A stretch of 64,000 bases of DNA, from assembly GCA_964019135.1 (NCBI GenBank), contig OZ025253.1:5833059-5897058 (forward strand). Reading direction: 5' to 3'. Source of the stretch: Arenicola marina. Lineage: Eukaryota > Annelida > Polychaeta > Arenicolidae. Positions 11,509 to 22,197 of the stretch are shown one piece after another. The stretch's first letter is position 1. Every line of letters starts with the position of its first letter. The position numbers and the translations under genes were made by a program. The notes below the pieces were generated by a model. The model searched no databases. It saw only the letters and a program-made list of their open reading frames with translations, and was not told the origin of the DNA.

Positions 11509-11769
11509 TCACAAAGGTCGGTGACTTTTATGGACAGTTTCTTTCATCTTGACGGTGTCTGAATCAGAGTAAGAGAAGGTCCCCCGCTCCAGTGAAGCGG
11601 CCTCGTCTTGCAAGTCGCGTGAAGTGCGCTCCTCCAACCGTCGTCTGTACCAGACAAACAGCTCCTCTTTGCTCCACTTGAGTCCGCCTAGCGGACGGCG
11701 CCATGGTCCGTGCTGGTCGGTGACTCGCGCTTCTGAAGTCATCGCAGAGGGTGACGAGGACTTGGTCAT
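11509..11769 (-). CDS. N-terminal part of the cGAS-like receptor, frameshifted
   Basis: An 86-codon frame starts with ATG at 11769 and ends just before the main receptor frame. Its C-terminal half (KWSKEELFVWYRRRLEE onward to VKMKETVHK) looks like the long N-terminal spine helix that precedes the GS motif in cGAS and Mab-21 proteins. At 11526-11529 there is a run of four A on the coding strand. One base fewer there would lead directly from this frame into residues VTDLCEALGEM, just ahead of the main frame. I read the two frames as one gene of about 627 residues with a one-base shift, either a real lesion or a sequencing or assembly error. The first 25 residues are Ser/Thr-rich and unassigned. 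Confidence 0.65.
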   Translation of the reverse strand: MTKSSSPSAMTSEARVTDQHGPWRRPLGGLKWSKEELFVWYRRRLEERTSRDLQDEAASLERGTFSYSDSDTVKMKETVHKSHRPL

Positions 11770-12239
11770 TGGGCGACTGACATCGTATGCAGAAAGTAAT
11801 GACCTAAGTGGAAAGATAGAGATTATATGTATGTCATGCCATATCTGCGGATGGGCTCTTGAGCACCACGTGATCTAGCAGGCAGCGCATTCGGCTGTTG
11901 TCCAATTTGCGGTCGTTCTTCCTTCCGTTTTAGAGCGAGCCATTATTTGAACACCCCACGTATGATTTGCTGTAATACTCCATTGCCTGGGCTCTAACAT
12001 GAGTGAAGGACCGAATGTGCTCTGCTAAACAGCCTAAGCGCCCGGTGCGTGGTTCAATTGGAGTAAATGAGCAAATACAATTTCATCGGGGTTCATATTG
12101 CGTGAACAAGAATATCTACATGACAACACACAGTAATGTGGTTAACGTTGAGTAGGACAGAAGTCGATCGGCTTTAATATGAAAGAGCTAAAAATTAGTA
12201 ATGAGAGTTTCCATGAATATATATAGAGCTATAGCAGTA
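11770..12239. other. presumed upstream flank of the receptor gene
   Basis: No other gene is seen. On the minus strand this would hold the receptor promoter. I recognise no TATA box or other decisive motif. Confidence 0.4.
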
Positions 12240-12445
12240 ACCCGCACCCCGTTCCCCGTGCCCCGTGCCCCGGACCCCGTGCCCCGTGCCCCGTGCCCCG
12301 GACCCCGTGCCCCGGACCCCGGACCCCGTGCCCCGTGCCCCGTGCCCCGTGCCCCGTGCCCCGTACCCCGTGCCCCGCGCCCCGTGCCCCGTGCCCCGTG
12401 CCCCGTGCTCCGTGCTCCGTGCTCCGTGCTCCGTGCGCCGTGCGC
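12240..12445. repeat. heptanucleotide repeat, CCCCGTG family
   Basis: About 28 copies of a 7-bp unit, mostly CCCCGTG with CCCCGGA, CTCCGTG and CGCCGTG variants. All three plus frames and the minus frames stay open (Pro/Arg-rich or Gly/His-rich translations), so these open frames are not evidence of a gene. The complementary strand has G4 runs spaced by three bases and could form G-quadruplexes. Confidence 0.95.
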
Positions 12446-14215
12446 CCGCCTGCCCCCTCCACGCCCCTCCCCCACGTCTACTGCTCATTTCATGTTTACC
12501 CATTCGGCCGCCTTCCCTTTCACTATTACCACTTCCGCTTGCGGTCAGCTATTGTCATTGTGTTGTGAGGGTAAACGTATCAGACCTAGCTAGCGCAGTG
12601 TGTTCAATTGATGTTTTGGTGGTCTATAACAGACCGCTGGTAACTATATTAAGCACAGTGGGGCCAGATGCCTGGTAGGGGCCAATGCATGGCCACAATA
12701 ACCCAGACGCGAGCGTTCCGGAAGACCATGAGTGACGCATGCGTGTCGCCCGCTCATAGCCCAAAGTCGTCAGCAAGAGTGGGGTCGACTGTGCAAAAAT
12801 AAATATGACATTGACAATTTCACCTTATGACATACTTTGTTGCTAAATTGCTCGATGATTATTGGCTCACCATGGCACGAATCGGACCGGGACGTCTTGT
12901 CGGGTGGAATAGAACATGCTCTATTTGGCTAGGTCAAACCTACGCTTCGTAAAATTTCTGGCAAATCTGTGCATGTCTTTCTGTCACATGATAGAAGCTG
13001 AATTTGATTAGGTATTAAGTAAATGATCTATGGGATAACTTCATCGTGTATACAGTGATGTCTCATAGGTCAACAGACCAACAGAAAAAACAGGGCAGAC
13101 CTATAGAAAAAGCCTATCGTCCAAACTGGGCCTTTATGACGTACAGTACATCTCTCGCTTTCGAAAGCAATAAAATAGTTGACTGACACATGTCCATCTT
13201 TCATCATAGAGCCTATGAAATGTGTTGTAGTAGTGAATGGTTGGCGCGATTCATACGTGAGTTATTTTGCAATATAGTGCGTTCTAACATGGAACAACAA
13301 ATTGTACACAGTTTAAACGTCATAACAGTATGGCGTCATAAGAGTATTTTAATGTCACTGGCTCCTGTATCGTGCGTTGAGAGACGTTTACGTCTATAGA
13401 TGCCTATACATAGGTCAACTTTGCTACTTGTCAAGGATTTCTTAACCAAGCAACGTAAGACACATACATGGACATTGTATACACTGTACGGCGTGTTGCC
13501 CTCAGTAATTTGTGGTGCTATGTAAACTTAATTTATTAATTTATCAATAACTAGGTTATTGTATGTGTATTAAATTGTCCATGACAATAAACATTTGTCC
13601 AACAAATAAATATGTTGTCATATGTATAAAGGATCTACTTACCTGTGCATCCGCCCTGTAGAAATATAAAGTTGAATGAGGAGAAGGTCACTGTCAGCAG
13701 TTACTTCAACTTGACTGCCGTTTTGATCTTGTGTGCGTTTGCTTGAACCATTTGGGAAAAGAAAATATAAACTATTTTTTCTTGTTGAAGCCACGCATAT
13801 GACAACTCTAATATGTCAAGGCTGTTCAAGGACCTTGTTTGGCAATTAACGGCTACAATTATTGACATGTCTTGACTATCGATATAATCACTCTTCGAAT
13901 CAATATACCCTGTCAAAATGCTCTGTTAGAACTAAGTTATAACAGAACTTTGGCGCAAGTGTCCCCAGGCAAGCCCGGCTTTTCTAGGGGCACAAACAGC
14001 ACAACGGTGTCAATGTTAAATTTCTTAGACGCTAGTATGGAATCGACCGTAGGTGTGCAGCGCCACCTGGCTTAGGCTCTTCCACAGCCCCACCTCCGCT
14101 CGCTCCATGTGAGGCTGTAAACGGCCAATCTAAGGTTGGCAGGGATTGGTCAACGCGCTCTGCCTGTTTCGAATATTCTCATTGGCTGTGCTAACTTTAG
14201 CTTAGCGGGTGCATC
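12446..14215. other. no gene recognised
   Basis: No supported gene is seen. The block around 14050-14140 resembles the reverse complement of about 17790-17865 (GTTTACAG and GGGGCTGTGGA landmarks), which suggests another dispersed repeat family. Confidence 0.4.
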
Positions 14216-16917
14216 ATGGCCGCCGTTGACAAAGTTTTGGAGAAAGTGAAAGATTTTTGGCTGAAATAAGATTTAAACTTGCTCCTAAAATAGTTTTAAC
14301 GCATATAAACGGACCAACCAGGAAAGAAAAGCAGACGCATGGCTATTTAGGAAAAAATTAATGTGATTGTAGGCGGAAATACGGGGAAGAAACCTCCGAT
14401 CGGGCGGACGTTTCGCAAAAATCGACAATGTTTACTTTCCAGTTCAGCGGGTGTGGGGGGGTGGGGCTGATCAGCTGATGCCTTCGGTGACTGCCTAAGA
14501 GAAATGGCAGTGATGTCACCGTCAATGCGGTTATACATCAGGAAAGAAATAAGCTGGCAGAAGCAACATCTATGCTGGAAATTGCAGGTACATTTCAGTT
14601 ATATTTAAATTCTCTATGTTTTCATTACATTAGTTCCATAGATGTAACGTAGTCCGCTCCGATATGGGTCCAGTCTCATTACATATGAGTATGAGTAAGC
14701 TTTATTAGGTATACAAATGCAATTAAATGCCTTTGATTAATTTGTGCCAAATTTTGCATTTTAAATTAATCATGTTTTTTATGCAGCTGTAATATCAATG
14801 TTGTGTCAATATGAAAGGGCCAGCATATGACTTTACCTCTCCCCAACAAGAAAATTATTGCAACAATTTAATAAGCTTATCTGTGTTTTTGTCTTTTAGA
14901 TGCATGAGGAGCTATGCTGCAGATATTTGCAGACCTCCAGACACTATTCATTTGCCAAATGCTATTGAGGCATTTAGAATAGGTGTGGATATTTATATAT
15001 TCCTGTTATTTATTACTTGAAGGGTTTTAGCCTTAATTAATCATATTAATTCCGTAATTCTTATCTAAATTCGGTAGTGTTATAATCTATTTCTGGTATA
15101 GTCTCTGTGTAAGGACTATAGTAAACTCAGATGATCAAGTATTAAGCAGCAAGTATTGCTTTTTTCACCTGGGTAATTTACTTTGTCTGAGAGAATTGTA
15201 CATAGTTGTCTGCTCTACTTAGATACCTTTGTTTAATCATACACTGCATCTCCAAAACTCCCATGATGGGAGCTTGGCCCAGTACCTTATTATATATAAT
15301 CATGTATCAAATTTATGATCAATCTGTCAAACCCCTAATATATAAAAGTTATTTTTATATTCACAGCATATTGTCAAGAGGCTGGTTGAGGCACTGGACT
15401 ATTGAACACATGGAGGAGAACCTCATGTCAACCCTTTAGTGTTACTGTTTCATGAGAGGTCAAACTTGCAAGAATGGTGCTTTGTCAAGACCAGGACACC
15501 ACATCTGGAGCCATCACAGGATGCTGTTTCATGACTATCACAGTGAAGCACCGTTCGAATGCATGCTAATGCAAGATTGTGAAATGAAATAAGCCAGGGA
15601 TTTTTCAGAATTATGAGCTGGGTCATTATGAAAACTTGGTAGCCAATGTTGATTTACATCAATAATTGGACGAAATGTATTTCATTCAGTTTCATGAAAT
15701 AATACTTATTAATGCTTTCAATAAATGTGTTTGTCATTCTTCAATCGAATATTGCTGATGTTTTGTTAATATAATTTTTGTCTACACACACACATATAAA
15801 TCCCCTAAACTCCTGAAACTTCAGGAGGAATGGCTGCAGCACAAAGTACCTTTCTAATTACCAGTATTCCCAGGGGAACAGATATATTCCATGTTATTCA
15901 TGCAGCACACGTTTTTTGCTGCAAAACTGTCCAATAATGTTCTCAGGCAGTCACTTTTCTCATTTTTTATGTATATATGTAGTTACAGTTATAACTGTTA
16001 TAAAAAGAAATTTATAATAGGTTTTATTTTATTATATGTTATACTCTTTGAAGCAAATACCCGGTACCAGTATTTAGTACTTAAAATCTCATATTGATGA
16101 TTTATTTCATATTGGAGGTTTAAGTTAATGTCTGGTAGACTCTGAACTTAATTATTATGAATGTTGTGTGTGACCATGAAAGGTTAACTCCCTAGATTCT
16201 TTTTCTAAGTGATGAGAATCCTGCATAAACATGTACAGAACTGTTAATCAACCTGTAATTTTATCTGCTATAGAACTATAATAGCTTTTTTCTCTAATCA
16301 CACCTATAATTTTCACCAAATAACATAATACAAATTTCTATTTCACCAAAAGATAAAATCACCTAACAAACAAAAGCTTTTTCACTATAAGACGCAGCAT
16401 GTGAGAGGAGTGATACAGTAAAATGTTCATTGATTACTTTAAACAATTAAACGTAATAGTGTGCAATAAAATATTATATCACAGGCTTATGATGATGCTT
16501 AATATATGATAATACTTATAATGATACTTACTAAAAGTGAAATTAATAGGTTGATGCAGGTAATTTTATATTTATCTTTATGACCTGAATGTTGCTGAAC
16601 AATCAAAGTTTACATGACCAATGTTTAAAAAAAAAGTCGGGTGACCCATTTTAGCTTTAAAAAGGGCATGCCATTTGATTCCAGGAGGTAGGGTGGGGGG
16701 TATGGTTGTGAGCTTATCAGGCCTTAAATCCCTGTAAGCAGGATGTATGCTGTGGTGTAACAGCACCATGTGACCTTAGAGCCAGGTAAGGCTTTTAGCA
16801 GGACAGATATTATTATGATATATATATTATAAATGTATATAGTGATGGAAGAAAATTTTCACCACATTAATTCCAACTCCCTTCCTTCACCTTGCAACAG
16901 GAAGATACTGCTAAGAT
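14216..16917. other. possible gene start and exon-like pieces, unresolved
   Basis: ATG at 14216 has a strong context (CATCATGGCC) downstream of ATTGG (CCAAT) sites at about 14144 and 14191, but its frame closes after 17 codons. Around 14520-14588 a short frame ends at a CAG/GTACAT donor. Around 14900-14982 a segment follows a good TTTTGTCTTTTAG acceptor. I could not join these pieces in a consistent phase. The rest is AT-rich with nothing recognisable. Confidence 0.25.
14638..14675 (+). repeat. 38-bp block shared with 33413-33449
   Basis: The block from AGATGTAACGTAGTCCGC to GGGTCCAGTC recurs almost identically in SRPRB intron 1. The second arm of the hairpin seen there is missing here. Confidence 0.7.
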
Positions 16918-17155
16918 CAGGGGCGGATCTAGAGGTGGGGTCAGGGGGGTTGCAACCAATCCCCCCACCTTCCTTGGGAATTTAAACATACACTGTAAAA
17001 GTCGGGTTCTTCGAGTACTTCCCCCCCCCCTTACAACCCTGTCGCAAATTTTTATAGAGAGCAACCCCCCTCCACGTACCCCTTACAACCCGGTCGCAAG
17101 TTTTTAGAGAGCACCCCCCCCCCACCCTCTTTCCAAATTCCTAGATCCAGCCCTG
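16918..17155. mobile_element. short element with CAGGGGCGGATC inverted ends (hAT-like)
   Basis: The left end CAGGGGCGGATCTAG and right end CTAGATCCAGCCCTG are inverted copies. The interior holds C-rich runs and an internal duplication of an ACAACCCNGTCGCAA phrase. CAGGG-type ends are common in hAT elements. No flanking duplication is visible, so it may be old. Confidence 0.6.
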
Positions 17156-17158
17156 ACT

Positions 17159-18124
17159 GATTTAATGCCGTTTTAATACTTTTGCAGTTAAATAGAGAGA
17201 TCACACCTTGAATGCTAAATTCACCGGCATCGTAAAATGACAGAGGGAGGGGCGGGCTGTATCAGGGTACTGGGCCGCATAGTCGCACCCCCACCCCCTC
17301 CATCACCCCTAGTCCTGGAACGAGTCTCTCTGACTTGCAGGCCTCGCACGATACGGGGACGAGAGAGCCTGCTCCGGCGCGGTCCACAGCGGAATAGCCA
17401 GTGGGGGGGGGTATGCAACGGGGCTACCCCATTTTCCCTCTTTCCGTCGCTTTACAGTGCCTATATAGCTGTAACTCGATTTTAGACATCTACATTTTGG
17501 ACATTACAACTCTTTGCATCTAAAAATAGATCGACTTCTAGATTTAAAGTTTAAAGTGAAAAAACATCAAAGTTTAAAGTGAAAAAACACTAAAACATCA
17601 AAACGGGCTTGTTTTACCTTTGTCGTGTAGTTTTATGACGCATGATTGTGTTCTTACGCCATGCATCACACAGCTTTGCATGGGAATGGTTATGTCGACC
17701 ACTTGCTCTCGCCATCTTGGTTGGTGAGATGCCGCGGAGGCTGATGGGATTTTTGTGACGTCACTGTACGGAATTCCGTACAGTGAATTTAGCCGTTTAC
17801 AGACCCAATCTGAGTGAGCTGGCCACGCAGCGGGGGGCTGTGGAGGAGACTACACCTGGCTGTCCAACCACCAATTGCACCATAGGAAGAAACTGACGAA
17901 ACTTAATTCGAAGCTCAATTATGTTGACCTCCGGTATTCTACGTGATTATTTTGCGTCTGCTAGTTCACATCATTCCCATCTTGTAATATGCATGTCGAG
18001 AGCGATGGAGGTCGCTAAAAAAGGCTTGGTCCTATATCACTCTTGAAACGCATATTACAAGATGGTGATAGTTTGAGGCCCTCACGACCTCAACCCTAAC
18101 GGGGGTGAAAGGGCCATGCCATCC
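17159..18124. other. repeat-rich spacer, includes copy C of the dispersed repeat
   Basis: About 17600-17770 matches part of the 8655-9165 repeat (ACCACTTGCTCTCGCCAT landmark). A 15-bp inverted pair, CATCTTGTAATATGC at 17978 and its complement at 18051-18065, forms a separate hairpin. No gene is seen. Confidence 0.55.
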
Positions 18125-18714
18125 ACACGGTCAAAAAAGTAGCATTGCATCACCCAGCTCGCTTCGATGAATGATTGTCGATTATGACGACGAACCTACC
18201 TCTCCTAATCGCCTCGACCCTCTTCTTTAGACATTACTTGGACCATAGGATGCATTCATTTTAAAGTTTGCTCTCTACTTCTTGCACATCAATGATATTT
18301 TCGTCGGTCGTTAACGGTTTCCCTCCGTGCGGCTTCATATTTTTCTAGGCGGTTGCCGCGGCTCGTTTGTTGACATCAGGTAATACACCCGACAGCTTTC
18401 GTATGGTGGCGCCACTAATTCTCGTTGTGTGTCTATAGTTTTTGACGCAACTAGCAGCGCCGCCATGCGGATGATGTCTGTTTTATTGCCTGATCAAATT
18501 CGAAGCGTCAGAGAGGAAAGCCGTTAACAACCGATGAAAATATCATTCATGTGCAAGTAATAGAGAGCAAACTTTAAAATTAATGCATCCTAGGGTCCAA
18601 GTAATGTGTAAAGAAGAGGGTCGCGGCGAGTTAAAGAGGTAGGCTCGTTGTCATAATCGACAATCATTCATCGAAGTGAGCTTGGTTATGCATTACTACT
18701 TTTTTAACCATGTG
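18125..18714. mobile_element. 590-bp fold-back element with about 200-bp arms
   Basis: The left arm (about 18125-18345) and right arm (about 18495-18714) are imperfect reverse complements over almost their whole length. They share GTCGATTATGACGACGAACC-like, GACCCTCTTCTTTA-like, AAAGTTTGCTCTCTA and GTTAACGG blocks. The unpaired middle is about 150 bp. No coding sequence is present. The structure fits a long-TIR non-autonomous DNA transposon. Confidence 0.75.
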
Positions 18715-19650
18715 TATTGCTTGACTCTTCTGCCTATCAGCTTGTTGCCAGAAGGGTCAAGTTCACTGGGCTAGACAAGAGGCGTGTTCCAACACTTCTT
18801 CGTGGAAATATGGCCTGGTGTCGACAAACGTTCCTGACGTCAGATGTTATAACGAGGTACATAGAAGCATGATGATTGTACGCGTACACATTATGATAAA
18901 AGTACAATCGATTCCCTGCCAGGGTCTAAACCAAAGAGGATGTATTTTCATGTAGGAGTCCCCCCCCCCCCCCCCCACTGCAGTATGATCTAGTCCTTAA
19001 TTAGCACCCTACACCTGAATCTAGCGTAGTCTGAAATCCTCAAGAAGACACAAGTATGGTTCTCGTATGACCAACGTCTTACACTCTTTACAATTCATTT
19101 CTCTTTTACACCTTGCAGACCCTTATAACAGGGAACGAACCTGGTATGTACACTTTCAGTTTGCCACGATTTATACTATATATTTGCTATGATATGATGC
19201 ACTACGATGTGGCAATGCGGAATGCTATCCCGTGCTTCATAGCATTAATTGTCATCCTGCCCCCCCCCCCCCCCTCCTCCTCCACGCCACCCCCTTCCCG
19301 CGGCCTTAATGGCACATTAGTCAATATTTAGTAAAAACTATATAGTGCTTGGTTCTCAGTCCTTTACCGCCTTATACAGGATGTTCATGCACATGGTAAT
19401 ATAACCAAAATATATGTCATGCGCATATATAGGCCTATGTTTCATTGGCAAAATATGGCGGTACAAACAGCCATATTTTCGCGTAAGTTAGACGCTACTC
19501 TGGTCAGATTTATGGTATTATTATGACTGTTATCTTCCGCTTATCACATCTGTGTTAATATGTTGGTGTTTCGTCCACATCCGGTAGCACAGACGTGTGC
19601 TTAGTGCAGTCCATCGTACAGCCAACAGGCTGAGCTTCCGTTCGCTAGGG
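18715..19650. other. no gene recognised
   Basis: Contains C homopolymers at about 18961-18977 and 19261-19275. Nothing else is recognised. Confidence 0.4.
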
Positions 19651-19768
19651 GGCCGGCCCGATACCTTAGTGGATTAGAACGCTGGCATGCAGCGCTCTGG
19701 CCACCTGAGAGCCTAACTGCACGTGGATCGGTGGTTAGAGCCCCGCTGTGGCCATGTCTGTGAGGTCG
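19651..19768 (+). mobile_element. tRNA-derived SINE, family 1, head only
   Basis: A box-A-like phrase (GATACCTTAGTGG) is followed by GCGCTCTGGCCACCTGAGAG and a box-B-like GGTTAGAGCCCCGCTG. This order matches the copies at 31155-31420 and 53757-54025. Box B has lost its TTCGA core here, so internal Pol III activity is unlikely. Confidence 0.7.
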
Positions 19769-21060
19769 GATAACTGCTATCGACAGGGGGCAACTTTCAA
19801 TAATAATATAGCTAATAATAATGATCACTGAGAGGGAAGTATTATCTTTGTGTGTTGTCAGACATAGGCTGGATCAGCGGCACTGGTTTGTATGTAGAAA
19901 AGCGAGGCGCATTTGTCCTATCAGTGCATTGAGGAAGTAGCCTACATAAAACCCAGGTAAATAAAACCTCCTCACGGCGTGAGTCGAGGGCAGAGTCAAG
20001 AGGCGTCAATTAGATACTGCGATCGAGTTCACGCCTCTTCACATACAGTCGTGGATTAACAGAAAAACCCTCACGCTGCGACGCACTCACTATGTGATAT
20101 TACAGGGAAAGAAATGGTATTGGGTATATGGGAAGCGTCCTTGCGGGTTCATCGGGTAAATAACTGACTCACCACCAATATGAATGTTAAAAGTTTGGGA
20201 TTGGTCACCAACCTACTATATATAAGGTTCCCCCCAACCTACACACTGGAAAATCATGAATAAAAACATGAACTACATAGCATAAGCCCATAGAATGCCC
20301 CCTGCCGGTGTCACATGCGTGAGTGCCCCCCCCCCCCATACACAGTCCCCCTTGTATAAAAACATGATATTGTGACCCGCTCCATGTGTTCGTACGGTGC
20401 CATAATGATAGACACAGGGGAGGCATCTCTGCATGGGGGCATTTCCACACGGCACACCGGCATAGCCTTAAATCTGAATTAACAAGAAGAATATAACGTT
20501 TTAAAACGGAATGACCGGCCTATCCGTAGTGTGACTTCGACACGGGTGTGTGCTTGTGACAGACCTGGTCCACTTTCACAAATACGAGAAAACCAGACCG
20601 TATATCTTGCCTCATGTTGATAATAAATAGAACACATAGGCCTACAGCACTATCGGATTGAGGCCCTGGCCTCAGGTTTGAGTTGTTTTAATAGAGCTCC
20701 AAAGCTTCTGTACAACTTGATTAAGAACTAGCGCCAAAACGGCTCCCGTTTACCTATTTCTTGACCATTTCCTTGGTTTCGCAACAACAATGGCGGGACA
20801 AAGTCTCCCATTGATGCACCACGTGCAGCCATTGTGCATGTATCCCGTACATGACGTCAAATTTGAATATTCAGGAGTTGTAGAATCCCAGAATGCTCGT
20901 GTTTTCGGGAATGTCGCGCATATTTATTTAGCAGGGGTTGTTACGGATATCTTTAACCAGCAAGGTCATATTTCCTTTTAATTTTCTTTCGCATGGGGTC
21001 TTTCACCCCTTTCACCCCGGTCAACGCAGAATGAGAGGTTAACAGTGCTGACTGACCGTT
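19769..21060. other. no gene recognised
   Basis: A 63-codon frame at 20790-20981 starts in a CpG-containing ATGGCGGG context but has no recognisable domain. Nothing else is supported. Confidence 0.35.
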
Positions 21061-21500
21061 TATGATGCAGAATGACACATTCATTATGCAGAATGACACA
21101 TTCATTATGCAGAATGACACATTCATTATGCAGAATGACATGTTCAAAATGCCGAATAACAGGTTCAAATTGCAAAATAACAGGTTCAAATTGCAAAATA
21201 ACATGTTCGTAATACAAAATGACATGTTCATAATATAAAATGACATGTTTATTATGCAGAATGACATGTTCATATTGCAGAATGACATGTTCATAATGCA
21301 ACATGACATGTTTACAATGCAGAATGACATGTTCATAATACAGAATAACATGTTCATAATACAGAATGACCTGCTTATTATGCAGAATGACATTCATTAA
21401 GCAGAATGACATTCATTAAGCAGAATGACATGTTCGTAATGCCGAATAATAGGTTCATAACGCAGAATGACATGTTCATAACGCCAAATAAAATGTTCAT
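21061..21500. repeat. 21-bp minisatellite, about 20 copies
   Basis: The unit is close to AATGACATGTTCATAATGCAG with many variants (CACATTC, AATAACAGGTTC). The period is a multiple of three, so the minus strand stays open as seven-residue repeats of the NMSFCIM type. Frame conservation across copies is not better than chance length variation would give, and I see no start or stop context that supports a gene. Confidence 0.9.
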
Positions 21501-22197
21501 CAATGCAAAAGGAACTAAAGGTGATTAAGTGGATAGCTGGGTGAAAAGTAGGTAGAAGGAATAAACGGGCGACACGACAACTTTCTGAAATGTTAAATGA
21601 AAAGTCAGTGATTTTTTGTGCTATTGTGCGCACAAGGGGCGAACTCGGCCCAGAAACTTCCGCGGATGAAGAAGGATGAAAGATGCCCCAGATAGGTGTC
21701 CGGGTCCAGGACCAGCGGCCCAGTGCGCTGACCCCAAACCTGGGAGGACCCCTCACAGGTAAGACAAAGGATAGAGGCACTAATACTACATATCACACGT
21801 TTAAAGTTTGTACCCGAGGAAGAAAAACAAAAAGATTTGGGATGAAAGGAGTGGATATTTTGGTAAATTCGAGTTTTTATTACATTGCCCAGCCATCTCT
21901 TCCTGTGCACTGATAACAAAAGTAACTTTTGGGAGAAAATGCCCATAAATTGTCTGCGATCCAACTGCCTTCGACCTTCGGTTCGTCCCCCTTATCACAA
22001 TATGGGATTCACAATAACTTGTTCATTCGTGTATGATATTTTATTGACGATGGTATTTAACTTGGGGGTATTATGAAAAGGTTCCTACAGGTAGAACAAT
22101 GCTGACTGGGAGGCTCCAACTGGGTCGGTGGTTTGTATTGGTTCACCAGTTCATAATGTGCGTCAACTTTGGCATGAGATGGGCTTACAAAAATAAA
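21501..22197. other. no gene recognised
   Basis: Short overlapping frames occur on both strands without recognisable domains. Confidence 0.4.

Noticed and set aside
12188..12678. Proline/arginine-rich and glycine/histidine-rich frames
   Set aside because: They are translations of the CCCCGTG heptamer repeat in every frame.
14216..14269. 17-codon frame with a strong start context
   Set aside because: It is too short to support alone, and I could not join it in phase to nearby exon-like pieces.
20790..20981. 63-codon frame starting ATGGCGGG
   Set aside because: No domain, splice signal or homologue is recognisable.
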